Origin: Amycolatopsis sp. A133
GTDB lineage: Bacteria; Actinomycetota; Actinomycetes; Mycobacteriales; Pseudonocardiaceae
Direction of reading: 5' to 3'
DNA: 64,000 nucleotides
Assembly (NCBI RefSeq): GCF_031082405.1
Contig: NZ_JAVHJU010000009.1
Coordinates: forward strand, 62,001 to 126,000
Each line of letters starts with the position of its first letter. Position 1 is the first letter of the stretch. The translations under genes were made by a program, and so were the position numbers. Positions 16,298-25,041 of the stretch are shown one piece after another. The notes below the pieces were generated by a model that did not search any database, was not told the origin of the DNA, and saw only the letters and a program-made list of their open reading frames with translations.

Positions 16298-17700
16298 GCG
16301 GCGTACCTCCCGCGCCAGTGCTCGTCCATCGGGTACAGGCCTTCGACGCGTTCGCCCGCGGCGACCTGCTCGGCGATGAACGTTTCCTGCCGCTCCTGCT
16401 CGATGGCCGCGTCGACGACCTCCTCGACCAGGTCCGGCGGGATGACCAGGACGCCGTCCCCGTCGCCGACGATGACGTCGCCGGGACACACCGCCGCCCC
16501 GCCGCAGGCGATCGCGACGTCGACGTCCCACGGCACGTGCCGTCGGCCGAGCACCGCGGGGTGCGGCCCGGCGTGGTAGGCCGGGATGGCCAGCGCGGAC
16601 ACCGCGGCCAGGTCGCGGACCCCGCCGTCGGTGACGATCCCGGCGGCACCGCGCACCTGCGCCCGCAGGGCGAGGATGTCCCCGACCGTGCCGGTGCCCC
16701 GTTCGCCGCGGGCCTCCATGACGAGGACGTCACCGGGGCCGAGGCTGTCGATCGCGCGCTTCTGCGCGTTGTAGCCGCCGCCGTGTTCCCGGAACAGGTC
16801 TTCGCGGTACGGCAGGTACCGCAGGGTCCGGGCGCGGCCGGTCAGCCGGGTGCCCGGCCGGGTCGAGGTGAGCCCGTCGATCGACACCGCGTTGCAGCCG
16901 CGCTTGCGCAGCTGGGCGGACAGCGTCGCGGTGCCGACGGATTCGAGCTTCTCCCGCAGCTCGGGCGTCAGCTCGAACCCCGCCTCGGTGGTCCCGTACG
17001 CGTCCGCGCGCTGCTTTTCGTCCGCGCGGGGGAGCGCGCCGAACGGCCCGAACGGGACGGTCCCTTCGGCGATCGGGGTGACCAGCTTCCCGGTCGTGCG
17101 CCCGGGGGTGTCGACCTCGACCTCGACGACGTCGCCGGGGACGGCGACCGACGCGCCCGCGGGCGTGCCGGTCAGGACGACGTCGCCGGGTTCGAGGGTG
17201 ATCAGCTGCGAGAGGTCGGCGACCAGCCGCCCGAAGCCGAAGAGCAGGCCGGCGGTGGTGTCCTCCTGGACCAGCTCGCCGTTGAGCCACGTCCGCAGCC
17301 GCAGCGCGCTCGGGTCGACGTCCGCGGCGGGCAGGACCGCCGGGCCGAGCGGCGTGAAGCCGTCCCCGCCCTTGGACCGCAGGTTGCTGCCCTTGTCGGC
17401 GTACCGGAGGTCGTAGACGCCGAAGTCGTTGGCCGCGGTGACGCCGGAGACGTACGACCAGGCTTCTTCGGGCGTGACGCGGCGGGCGGTGCGGCCGATG
17501 ACCAGCGCGATCTCGCCTTCGAAGCCCAGCAGCTCGGTGCCCGCTGGGCGTTCGAGGACGGCTCCGCTCGCCGCCACGGACGTCGGCGGCTTGAGGAAGT
17601 ACGACGGCTGCTCCGGCAGCCGGCCGCGCTGGGCGGCGCGGGAGCGGTAGCCGATGTGCAGCGCGATGATCTTGCCGGGCCGTTGCGGAAGAGACGTCAT
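16279..17700 (-). CDS. FAH-family hydrolase/decarboxylase fused to an RraA-like aldolase domain
   Basis: A 473-residue fusion. Residues about 15-235 are a fumarylacetoacetate-hydrolase-type domain (FEGEIALVIGRTARRV, NDFGVYDLRYADKGSN, LEPGDVVLTGTPAG) like HpaG/HpcE. Residues about 265-465 are RraA/HMG-aldolase-like (LSAQLRKRGCNAVSIDGL, GPGDVLVMEARGE, AAGIVTDGGVRDL, PGDVIVGDGDGVLVIP), with the metal- and pyruvate-binding GGVRD motif. In the homoprotocatechuate pathway the FAH domain would act as isomerase/decarboxylase. The RraA domain could be the terminal pyruvate aldolase, since the class II HMG/CHA aldolases share this fold. Classical HpaG has two FAH domains instead. First gene of the operon. 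Confidence 0.85.
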   Translation of the reverse strand: MTSLPQRPGKIIALHIGYRSRAAQRGRLPEQPSYFLKPPTSVAASGAVLERPAGTELLGFEGEIALVIGRTARRVTPEEAWSYVSGVTAANDFGVYDLRYADKGSNLRSKGGDGFTPLGPAVLPAADVDPSALRLRTWLNGELVQEDTTAGLLFGFGRLVADLSQLITLEPGDVVLTGTPAGASVAVPGDVVEVEVDTPGRTTGKLVTPIAEGTVPFGPFGALPRADEKQRADAYGTTEAGFELTPELREKLESVGTATLSAQLRKRGCNAVSIDGLTSTRPGTRLTGRARTLRYLPYREDLFREHGGGYNAQKRAIDSLGPGDVLVMEARGERGTGTVGDILALRAQVRGAAGIVTDGGVRDLAAVSALAIPAYHAGPHPAVLGRRHVPWDVDVAIACGGAAVCPGDVIVGDGDGVLVIPPDLVEEVVDAAIEQERQETFIAEQVAAGERVEGLYPMDEHWRGRYAAWRAKR

Positions 17701-17730
17701 CCGTGGTCCTGCCTGCCGGTTCCGAAGAAG

Positions 17731-17751
17731 GTATCTCAAAAAATATACGAT
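17731..17751 (-). promoter_or_regulatory. AT-rich operator/promoter of the hpa operon, candidate GntR site
   Basis: An unusually AT-rich island, 30 bp ahead of the FAH-RraA start and downstream of the preceding ALDH gene. It contains GTAT-N10-ATAC (17731-17748) and the half-site TATACGAT (17744-17751), the type bound by FCD-family GntR regulators, one of which is encoded in this operon. Autoregulation is inferred. Confidence 0.5.
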
Positions 17752-17774
17752 TTGCCGGTCGGGGAAACCCCCGT

Positions 17775-19211
17775 TCAGGTCCCGTAGTGCAGCCAGACGG
17801 ACTTGGTTTCGGTGTACGCGTCCAGGGCCCAGGGGCCCATTTCGCGACCCCAGCCGGAAGCCTTGTAGCCGCCCCACGGCGCCGCCATGTCCGGGATCGG
17901 CGGCATGTTGACGAAGACCGCGCCGGCCCGGATGCCGTTCGCGTAGCGCTGGGCCGTGCGCAGGTCGCGGGTCCACACCGTGGCGGCCAGGCCGTATTCG
18001 GTGTTGTTGGCCCGGTCGAGGGGTTCGTCGCCGTCGTCGTAGGCGGTGACCGCCAGGACCGGGCCGAAGATCTCTTCGCGCATGATCGCCATGTCGTCGC
18101 GGACGCCGGCGAACAGCGTCGGGGCGTAGAAGTAGCCGTCGCCGTCGGCCGGGGCGCCGCCGGTCACCAGATCGGCGCCCTGGTCGCAGCCGGTGCTGAC
18201 GAGGAAGTCGACGTGTTCGCGGTGCTTTTCCGAGACCAGCGGTCCGAGCTGCGTGGTCTCTTCGGTGCCGGGCCCGAGGCGCAGCCCCTCGAGGCCGCGC
18301 GCCAGCTTGTCCACGAACTCCTGCTCGCGCCGGCGGTCGACGTAGAAGCGCGTGTAGGCCGCGCAGACCTGGCCGGTGTTGAGCGTCGCCCCGGCGAGGT
18401 TGCCGGCGACGGCGGCGTCGATGTCGGCGTCGGCCGCGATGATGCTCGGGGCCTTCCCGCCCAGTTCGAGGGTGAGCCGCTTGAGGTTGGACGCCGCGCT
18501 GGCCGCGGTGATCAGCTTCCCGACCGCCGTGGATCCGGTGTAGGAGACGTGGTCCACGTCCGGGTGCCCGGTCAGCAGGGCGCCGACCGCGCCGTCGCCG
18601 GTGACGAGGTTGACCACGCCGGCCGGGATCCCGGCCTCGTGGACCAGCTCGACCAGCCGGATGCTGGTCAGCGGCGTCACCTCGCTCGGCTTGATCACCA
18701 CCGTGTTGCCGGTGGCCAGCGCCGGGGCGAGCTTCCAGGCGAGGATCATCAGCGGGAAGTTCCACGGCGTGATCAGTGCGTTCACCCCGACCGGCTCGCG
18801 GCGGGTGTAGTGCAGGGTGTCCGGGAAGGACACCGGGTTCGTGGTGCCCTGCAGCTTCGTCACCCAGCCCGCGAAGTAGCGGAAGTGCTCCGCCGCGCCG
18901 GTCACGCTCACCTGCCGGGACACGCCGATCGGCTGCCCCTGGTCGAGGGTCTCCAGCCGGGCGAGCTCCTCGTGGTGCTGCTCGACGAGGCCGGCCAGGC
19001 GGAACAGCAGCGCGGCGCGCCGGACCGGCAGCAGCCCGGCCCACTCCGGCGCGGACAGCGCGCGCCGGGCGGCCGCGACAGCGGCGTCGACGTCGGCCCG
19101 TGACGCCGTGCCGACCTCTTCGAGGACGCGCCCGGTGGCGGGGTCGCGAGTCGGGAGCGTGCCGCCGCCGGCCTCGGTCCACTGTCCGTCGATGCAGAGG
19201 CGTGTCGCCAT
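17775..19211 (-). CDS. NAD-dependent aldehyde dehydrogenase (arylacetaldehyde/betaine-aldehyde type)
   Basis: A 478-residue aldehyde dehydrogenase with PWNFPLMILAWKLAPAL, catalytic Glu in LELGGKAP and Cys in NTGQVCAAYTR. The C-terminus (GGYKASGWGREMGPWALDAYTETKSVW) resembles phenylacetaldehyde/betaine aldehyde dehydrogenases more than succinate-semialdehyde dehydrogenases. GAGGAGG precedes the ATG at 19211. In context it could oxidise an arylacetaldehyde from the amine oxidase at 38.1-40.0 kb, or succinate semialdehyde from the ring-cleavage pathway. It may be co-transcribed with the operon below, although an internal promoter at 17.73 kb separates them. Confidence 0.85.
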   Translation of the reverse strand: MATRLCIDGQWTEAGGGTLPTRDPATGRVLEEVGTASRADVDAAVAAARRALSAPEWAGLLPVRRAALLFRLAGLVEQHHEELARLETLDQGQPIGVSRQVSVTGAAEHFRYFAGWVTKLQGTTNPVSFPDTLHYTRREPVGVNALITPWNFPLMILAWKLAPALATGNTVVIKPSEVTPLTSIRLVELVHEAGIPAGVVNLVTGDGAVGALLTGHPDVDHVSYTGSTAVGKLITAASAASNLKRLTLELGGKAPSIIAADADIDAAVAGNLAGATLNTGQVCAAYTRFYVDRRREQEFVDKLARGLEGLRLGPGTEETTQLGPLVSEKHREHVDFLVSTGCDQGADLVTGGAPADGDGYFYAPTLFAGVRDDMAIMREEIFGPVLAVTAYDDGDEPLDRANNTEYGLAATVWTRDLRTAQRYANGIRAGAVFVNMPPIPDMAAPWGGYKASGWGREMGPWALDAYTETKSVWLHYGT

Positions 19212-19349
19212 CCCGGTGTCCTCCTCGGCCTGGGGTGAGCCGAGTATCGGGCGGCGGGCCGCCGCGGGTCTTGTCCGCTCCCGCACGCCCGTTGACCGAC
19301 CGCGAAGGAATGCCGTGCGGCTTCCGGGGCGCACGTCAGGCTGGGGCGC

Positions 19350-20783
19350 ATGGACGTGATCGTGGTGGGGGCCGGCTCGGCCGGTTCGGTGGTCGCGCGG
19401 CGGCTGGTGGACGCGGGCGCGGCGGTGACGCTGCTCGAAGCGGGTGGTCCCGACGGGAACCCCGCCATCCACGACCCTTCGCGGGCCGGGGAACTGTGGC
19501 ACGGTCCCGAGGACTGGGACCTCTACACGGTCCCGCAGCTCCATGCGGCCGGCCGGCGGCTCCACCTGCCCCGCGGCAAGGTCCTCGGCGGGTCGCACGC
19601 GCTCAACGCGATGATCTGGGTCCGCGGCGCCCCGGCCGACTACGACGGCTGGGGCCTGCCCGGCTGGTCCTGGGCCGACGTCGAGCCGGTGTTCGCGCGG
19701 ATCGAGCAGGACCTCCTGGAGGTCGTCCCGAACGAGCCGCTGCACCCGGTCCAGCGGTCCATAGTGGACGCGTGTCTCGAGACCGGGCTGCCGCTCAACC
19801 CCGACTACAACAGCGGGACCCTGGACGGCGTCTCCGTCGAGCGGATCACCGTGCGCGGCGGACGGCGGCTGACCACCTGGCACGCCTACGGCCTTCCGGT
19901 GGCCTCCCGGCTGACCGTCCACACGGGAGCGTTGGTGCACCGGCTGGTCTTCGCGGGCGCCCGGGTGACCGGCGTGGTGGTTTCGATCGGGGGTGCGGTG
20001 CGGGAGCTGCGGGCGGACCTGGTGGTGCTCGCCGCGGGTGCGCTGGCTTCGCCCGCGATCCTGCTCCGCAGCGGCGTCGGCCCGGCGGACGAGCTGCGCG
20101 CGCTCGGCATCGACGTCGTCGCGGATCTGCCCGGCGTGGGGCGCAACCTGCACGATCACCTGCTCTCGCCGGTGATCTTCGCGACGGACCGCGAGGTCGC
20201 GCCGCCGGTGCCGGGTCGTTCGGTGACGCAGGTGCACTGGTTCTGGCGCAGCCGGGACGGGCTCGCGGTGCCGGACACGCAGCCGATCTGCTTCAGCGTG
20301 CCGATGTACGAGCCGTGGATGTCCGGGCCGCCGACGGGGTTCTCCCTGATGGCGGGCATGGTGTCCCCGGAAAGCCGGGGGAGCCTGCGGCTGGCGCCGG
20401 ACGGCTCGCCGCTGATCGACCTCGCCGCCCTGTCGGCGCCGGCGGACTTCGAAAGCCTGGTGGCGTCGGTGGAGCAGTGCCTCGCGGTCGGCCGGGCCCC
20501 GGCGCTGGCGCAGGAGTGGGGCGCGCGGCCGCGGTACCCGGCCCCGGGCGACGACCTGCGCGAGTACGTCCGCCGTACGGCCATCACCTACCACCACCAG
20601 GTGGGGACCTGCCGGATGGGCACCGGCGACGACGCGGTGGTGAGCCCGGAACTGGCGGTGCACGGCCTCGACGGGCTGGTCGTCGCGGACGCGTCGGTGC
20701 TGCCCCGGGTGCCGACGGGCAACACCAACGCGCCGGCGGTGCTGGTGGGCGAGCAGGCCGCGCGGTACCTCATCGGGGGCTGA
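19350..20783 (+). CDS. GMC-family FAD-dependent oxidoreductase (choline dehydrogenase-like)
   Basis: A 477-residue flavoprotein. The Rossmann FAD motif VVGAGSAGSVVARRL is at the N-terminus, GMC signature 1 is seen as LHLPRGKVLGGSHALNAM, and signature 2 as AAGALASPAILLRSGVG. The catalytic His is in TYHHQVGTCRMG and the C-terminal FAD region is NTNAPAVLVGEQAA. It oxidises an alcohol; the substrate is unknown. It is divergent from the aldehyde dehydrogenase, which could take the aldehyde it forms. Its 3' end overlaps the convergent hydrolase gene by 14 bp. Confidence 0.88.
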   Translation: MDVIVVGAGSAGSVVARRLVDAGAAVTLLEAGGPDGNPAIHDPSRAGELWHGPEDWDLYTVPQLHAAGRRLHLPRGKVLGGSHALNAMIWVRGAPADYDGWGLPGWSWADVEPVFARIEQDLLEVVPNEPLHPVQRSIVDACLETGLPLNPDYNSGTLDGVSVERITVRGGRRLTTWHAYGLPVASRLTVHTGALVHRLVFAGARVTGVVVSIGGAVRELRADLVVLAAGALASPAILLRSGVGPADELRALGIDVVADLPGVGRNLHDHLLSPVIFATDREVAPPVPGRSVTQVHWFWRSRDGLAVPDTQPICFSVPMYEPWMSGPPTGFSLMAGMVSPESRGSLRLAPDGSPLIDLAALSAPADFESLVASVEQCLAVGRAPALAQEWGARPRYPAPGDDLREYVRRTAITYHHQVGTCRMGTGDDAVVSPELAVHGLDGLVVADASVLPRVPTGNTNAPAVLVGEQAARYLIGG

Positions 20784-21636
20784 GCAGGCGGCGCAGCCAC
20801 GAGGACCGGGCGGCGAGGGCGGCGCGGGTCACCTCCGCCTCCGGGGCGAAGCGGTCGAAGCCGTGGTGAGCACCCGCCCAGACGTGCAGTTCCGTCGGGA
20901 CGCCCGCCTGCGCCAGCCGCTGCGCGTACGTCACGTCCTCGTCGCGGAACAGCTCCGCCCCGCCGACTTCCACGAAGGCCGGGGGCAAGCCGCTCAAGTC
21001 CGCCATCCGCGCCGGCGCCGCGTACGGCGAAGTCTGCCCGGCCAGGAGGCTGCGCCAGCCGAAGTCGTTGGCCTCGCGGGTCCACACCAGGTCCTCCAGG
21101 TCCGCCAAGTCCTCCAAGTCCTCCGGAAACGCCGACGTCCGGTCGTCGAGCATCGGGCACAGCAACAGCTGCCCGGCCAGCGCGGGGCCACCGCGATCGC
21201 GCGCCAGCAGCGCCACTCCCGCGCTCAGCCCGCCGCCCGCACTGCCGCCGCCCACGACCAGCTGCGCGAAGCCGAAGGTCTCCGCGAACCACCCGAGACC
21301 CGCGTAGCAGTCTTCGAGCGGTATCGGGTGCGGGTGCTCGGGCGCCAGCCGGTACTCGACCGTCGCGCAGACGAACCCGAACTCCTCGATGAGCGCCACC
21401 AGCCGCGGCAGGTCGGCGAACCGGTCGTCCATCACCATCCCGCCACCGTGGATGCTGTACAGCCCGGGTGCGTCCGGCCGCGCGAGCCGGGGCCGCAGGA
21501 CGGTGACGGCCACGCCTCCGTCGAGGACGTGCTCCGACCGGACGATGTCCCGGCCGCCGATCACCTCCTCCGGAGCCGGGTTGCGCAGCGACGCGCGGAT
21601 CGCGGGCAGCGTTTCGGCGGACAGTTCCGGAGTCAC
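20770..21636 (-). CDS. Alpha/beta hydrolase, HSL/bacterial esterase family
   Basis: A 288-residue esterase-like protein. It has the oxyanion-hole motif HGGG (SIHGGGMVMDD), nucleophile Ser in GGGSAGGGL, VEYRLAPEHPHP, and a C-terminal Asp/His (AGAHHGFDRF). A small in-frame repeat of EDL/ADL lies near residue 175, encoded by direct ccaggtcctcc-like repeats at about 21090-21125. It is the last gene of a three-gene operon (23699 to 20770) under the TCTAC-N4-GTAGA operator; ATGA overlap with the upstream aldo/keto reductase. Substrate unknown. Confidence 0.82.
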   Translation of the reverse strand: MTPELSAETLPAIRASLRNPAPEEVIGGRDIVRSEHVLDGGVAVTVLRPRLARPDAPGLYSIHGGGMVMDDRFADLPRLVALIEEFGFVCATVEYRLAPEHPHPIPLEDCYAGLGWFAETFGFAQLVVGGGSAGGGLSAGVALLARDRGGPALAGQLLLCPMLDDRTSAFPEDLEDLADLEDLVWTREANDFGWRSLLAGQTSPYAAPARMADLSGLPPAFVEVGGAELFRDEDVTYAQRLAQAGVPTELHVWAGAHHGFDRFAPEAEVTRAALAARSSWLRRLLSPR

Positions 21637-22580
21637 GGCCCCTCCGGATCCACGACATCACGATCGGCCCAGAACGGTTCCACGAGCGAGCGCAGTTCGG
21701 CCGCCCCGACCCGCTCGACGAGCGCGACCGCAGCCAGGTTGTCCTCGAGCTGCCGGACACCGGTGGCGCCGAACAACGTCGTCGTGTTCGCCGGGTGCGT
21801 GAGGGTGAACGCCAGGCAGAGCTGGGCCGGCGTCGCCCCGACGCTTTCGGCCGCCTTCGCGAGGTCCGCGGCGGAGCCGGCGATCCGCTGCCGGACGTCA
21901 CCGGGATCGCGGCCGACCGGGCGCCCGCCCTTGCCGAGCAGCACGCCGCCTTCGAAGACATCGGACGCCTGGAGCGAGACACCCAGGGAGAACACGGAGG
22001 CGAACGGAGCACCGTCCGGAATGGACCGCCGGGCGACGCTGTACTTCAGCTGGGCGATGGCCGGACCGGGCACGCCGTCGGCGGTGGCGAAGCCGTGGAC
22101 CGCCTTGATCGCCGAAGCCGGCCAGTTGTTGACGCCCCACTGCCCGATCAGCCCCGCCGAACGCAGCCCGGCGAGGTCGGTGACGAGGGCGCGCAGGTCG
22201 GTGTCGTCGCGGCGCAGGTCGCCGAGGATCACCAGGTCGGCATGCGAGACGCCGGCGCGGAACAACGCGTTCTCCAGCTGCGCGCGCAGGCTGTGCTCCG
22301 GATAGCCCTCCAGCCACAGCTTCGCCGACAGCAGGTAGTCCTCCCGGCGCAGGCCCGCGGCCCGGACCATCGCCGAGAACAGCACGTCGGTGCCGGCCGG
22401 CGGACTGCCGGGCAGGCCGTACACACCGACGTCGAAGAGGCTGATCCCGGCGTCGACGGCCGTCTGCAGCAGGGCCACGGCTTCGCGGAAGTCCATCCGG
22501 TCGTAGGTGTGCCACGAGCCGAGGGACAGGACGCCGGTGAGCGGGCCGTCGCGGCCGATGCGGCGTTGGGGGATGGGCAC
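21633..22580 (-). CDS. Aldo/keto reductase-family protein with altered tetrad (paralogue of 25822)
   Basis: A 315-residue AKR barrel: GVLSLGSWHTYDRM, the Asp/Tyr region SLFDVGVYG, the Lys in LSAKLW, WGVNNW, and QASDVFEGGVLLGKGG. The residue expected to be the catalytic His after the fourth strand reads Gly (LVILGD), and D to Tyr spacing is one shorter than usual. It closely resembles the second AKR at 25822, so the pair likely arose by duplication. It could reduce or isomerise a carbonyl or have lost standard activity. Middle gene of the ADH-AKR-hydrolase operon. Confidence 0.78.
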   Translation of the reverse strand: MPIPQRRIGRDGPLTGVLSLGSWHTYDRMDFREAVALLQTAVDAGISLFDVGVYGLPGSPPAGTDVLFSAMVRAAGLRREDYLLSAKLWLEGYPEHSLRAQLENALFRAGVSHADLVILGDLRRDDTDLRALVTDLAGLRSAGLIGQWGVNNWPASAIKAVHGFATADGVPGPAIAQLKYSVARRSIPDGAPFASVFSLGVSLQASDVFEGGVLLGKGGRPVGRDPGDVRQRIAGSAADLAKAAESVGATPAQLCLAFTLTHPANTTTLFGATGVRQLEDNLAAVALVERVGAAELRSLVEPFWADRDVVDPEGP

Positions 22581-22589
22581 GGGAACCTC

Positions 22590-23699
22590 CTAGGGCAGCC
22601 GGGGGTCGATGACGGCTTTGAGTTCGCCGAGCCGGGCCATCGACTCGACGGCGGCGGACGCGCCGGCCAGCCCGACCGGTGGGCTGAACAGCTCGTTCCA
22701 GGGCATCCGGCCGGCGAAGGCCCGGAAGAACCCGATCGCGCGGTGGTAGTCGGCGATGTCGCCGTTGAGCGAGCCGACGATGGTGAGCTCCTTGCCCATC
22801 ACCGTGCCCAGCGGCACCGGGGCGGGCACCGGCCCGGTGGAGCCGACGACGGCGATCGTCCCGCGCTGGGCGGCGAAGGCGACGGCCTCCTCGCCGATCG
22901 TCGGGCCGCCCGCGAAGTCGAAGACGTGGTCGGCGCCGCGGCCGCCGGTCAGCTCGCGCACCCGCTCGATGCGTTCCTCCGGCGTGGAGCCGACCGGAAC
23001 GGTCGCGGTCGCACCGAACCGCCCGGCCACCTCGAGGCGGCCGGCCGGGCCGCCGACGGTGATCACCACCCCGGCACCGCAGAGCCGCGCGACCGCCGTG
23101 GCGAACACCCCGAGCGCGCCGGCGCCCTGCACCAGGACCGTCGCATTCGGACGGATGCCCCCGGACCGGGCGACCGCGCGCAGCACGGTCTTGCCCGCGC
23201 AGCCGGACATCGACGCCCAGGTGTCCTCGACGTCGTCCGGCAGCAGCAGCTTCGCCGCACCGGGTGTGACGTAGCAGTGGCGGGCCAGGCCGCCGGTGGC
23301 GTACGGGAAGCGGTCGGCGCGCTGGAGGAAGCCGTAGCCGCGGCGTTCGCAGGCGACGGGTTCGCGCAGGATGGTGCAGCCGTGGCACTTCCCGCACGTC
23401 GACTCGGACCAGCCGATGCGGTCGCCGGCGCGGATTTCGCGGCCGAGCGCGTCGGTGGTGCCGGAGCCGGTGGCGACGACTTCGCCGACCATTTCGTGAC
23501 CCAGCACCATCGGGAGCATGCCGGGCAGGCTCATGTGCCCGGTCCAGAGGTGGACGTCGGTGCCGCACAAGGTGGTGCAGGTGAGCCGGACGAGGGCGGC
23601 GCCGGGTTCCGGGTCGGCCGGCAGGGGGAGTTCGCGCAGTTCGAGCGGGGCGCCGTGGCCGGTGAGGACGGCGGCCTCCGTGTGGGTGGGCAGAGCCAT
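22590..23699 (-). CDS. Zinc-dependent medium-chain alcohol dehydrogenase
   Basis: A 369-residue MDR-family dehydrogenase. Catalytic zinc ligands lie in CTTLCGTDVH and GHEMVGEV; the structural zinc lobe has Cys at CGKCHGC plus a later Cys (PVAC). The Rossmann segment is VLVQGAGALGVFATAVARL, and CAGKTVLRA precedes it. It oxidises an alcohol using NAD(P). First gene of the operon, divergent from the YtcJ-type amidohydrolase; the shared 49-bp gap holds one copy of the TCTAC-N4-GTAGA-like operator. Confidence 0.85.
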   Translation of the reverse strand: MALPTHTEAAVLTGHGAPLELRELPLPADPEPGAALVRLTCTTLCGTDVHLWTGHMSLPGMLPMVLGHEMVGEVVATGSGTTDALGREIRAGDRIGWSESTCGKCHGCTILREPVACERRGYGFLQRADRFPYATGGLARHCYVTPGAAKLLLPDDVEDTWASMSGCAGKTVLRAVARSGGIRPNATVLVQGAGALGVFATAVARLCGAGVVITVGGPAGRLEVAGRFGATATVPVGSTPEERIERVRELTGGRGADHVFDFAGGPTIGEEAVAFAAQRGTIAVVGSTGPVPAPVPLGTVMGKELTIVGSLNGDIADYHRAIGFFRAFAGRMPWNELFSPPVGLAGASAAVESMARLGELKAVIDPRLP

Positions 23700-23707
23700 C
23701 GTTTTAG

Positions 23708-23721
23708 TCTACAGTCGTGGA
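23708..23721. promoter_or_regulatory. TetR-type operator copy 1 (TCTACAGTCGTGGA)
   Basis: Matches TCTAC-N4-GTAGA with one mismatch, 8 bp from the alcohol dehydrogenase ATG and 27 bp before the amidohydrolase ATG. It therefore can control both divergent transcripts. Confidence 0.65.
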
Positions 23722-23748
23722 AGAAAAAGTCCAGGCCGGGAGGAAACC

Positions 23749-25041
23749 ATGACGGCGCAACGGATCCAGCCGGCGGACCTGGTGGTGCACGGCGGTGCGG
23801 TGCACACCCTCGGACCCGCGGGCACGGTGCCCGGCGGCCTCGCCGTCCGGAACGGCCGGATCGCGGCGGTGGGCGAGTACCTCACCGCCCACATCGGACC
23901 GGACACCGAAGTGCTGGACCTCGCCGGGCGCGTGGTCCTGCCCGGCATCAACGACACGCACCTGCACGCGACCTGGCTCGGCGCCCGCTGGCCGCACCCC
24001 CTGCTCGGCGCGCCCCACGAGGAAGCCCCGGTGGTCACCGCCGAAGACCGCCGGGCGGCGATCCTGCGCGCCGGGGACGTCTGCGCGGCGCTCGGCATCA
24101 CCAGCTACACCGAACCCGGGCTCGGCCCCGGCGAAACCGGCTGCTTCTCGGCGGAAGTCCTCGGCGAATACGCGGCCCTGCAGCGCGAAGGCCGCCTGCG
24201 CGCCCGGGTCACCGTGCTGCGCTTGTTCGGCCTCCTGGACGGCCCCAGCGCGCTGCCGGACTTCGCCCGCGGCCTCGCGACCCCGGTCCCGGCGGCGGAT
24301 CCGGCGTGGCTGGCCGTCACCGGCGTCAAGATCTTCGCCGACGGGATCCCCCCGATGCGCACGGCCTGGACCCACCACTGCTACGCCGACGGCACGCACG
24401 GCACCCTGCTCGTCGACGGCCCCGACGACGACGCACGCGCGGCCAACCTGGCGGCGATGATCTCCCTGGCGCACGAAGCCGGTCTCGTCGTCGGCGTCCA
24501 CGCGACCGGCGAGCGCAGCATCGAAGCGGCCCTCGCGCACCTGCGCGAGGGTGACCACCTGGTGCACGGCGACCTCGTCACCCCGGCCCAGCTGCGGCGC
24601 ATGGCCGAGCACGGTGTCGGGCTGACCACGCAACCCGCCATCGCCACCGCGATGCGGCCGATGGTCGCCGGCGCGCTCGGCGCCGACGTCGCCGCGAAGG
24701 CGTGGCCCCTGCGGGAGGTCCTGGACCTCGGAGTGCGGCTGACGCTGAGCAGTGACGCGCCGGTCGTGACGCCCGACTGGCGGGTCCACCTCGCGGCCGC
24801 GGGGGAGCTGCTGGGTGCGCGGGGCGTGACGCCGGACCTGACCGCGCGGCTGCTCCGCTGCTACACGACCGCTGCCGCCGCGCAGGACGGGTCCGCGGCC
24901 TGGAAGGGGTCCCTGGAGCCGGGCATGGCCGCGGACTTCTGCGTGCTCGCGGCCGATCCCCTGGCGGTGGCGCCGGCCGACCTGCCGTCGGTCGCCGTCG
25001 AGCTGACCGTGACCGGCGGCCGGATCGTCCACAAGGGATAG
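23749..25041 (+). CDS. Amidohydrolase, imidazolonepropionase/YtcJ-like superfamily
   Basis: A 430-residue metal-dependent hydrolase. The start ATG follows GGGAGG with 5 nt spacing. N- and C-terminal beta strands (LVVHGGAVHTL, GLAVRNGRIAAVG, and PGMAADFCVLAADPLA) frame a TIM barrel with metal ligands in INDTHLH, VGVHATGE, DHLVHGD and the Asp in LSSDAPV; KIFADGIPP is typical of the YtcJ/amidohydrolase-3 group. It hydrolyses an amide or related C-N bond; the substrate is unknown. A second, longer homologue is at 35690-37300. It abuts the convergent SDR gene with no gap. Confidence 0.83.
   Translation: MTAQRIQPADLVVHGGAVHTLGPAGTVPGGLAVRNGRIAAVGEYLTAHIGPDTEVLDLAGRVVLPGINDTHLHATWLGARWPHPLLGAPHEEAPVVTAEDRRAAILRAGDVCAALGITSYTEPGLGPGETGCFSAEVLGEYAALQREGRLRARVTVLRLFGLLDGPSALPDFARGLATPVPAADPAWLAVTGVKIFADGIPPMRTAWTHHCYADGTHGTLLVDGPDDDARAANLAAMISLAHEAGLVVGVHATGERSIEAALAHLREGDHLVHGDLVTPAQLRRMAEHGVGLTTQPAIATAMRPMVAGALGADVAAKAWPLREVLDLGVRLTLSSDAPVVTPDWRVHLAAAGELLGARGVTPDLTARLLRCYTTAAAAQDGSAAWKGSLEPGMAADFCVLAADPLAVAPADLPSVAVELTVTGGRIVHKG

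Noticed and set aside
16279-20663. Long minus-strand frames of more than 960 residues at 16279-19182 and 17775-20663
   Set aside because: They contain the real FAH-RraA and aldehyde dehydrogenase genes at their 3' ends, but their N-terminal halves are antisense or out-of-frame shadows of neighbouring genes.
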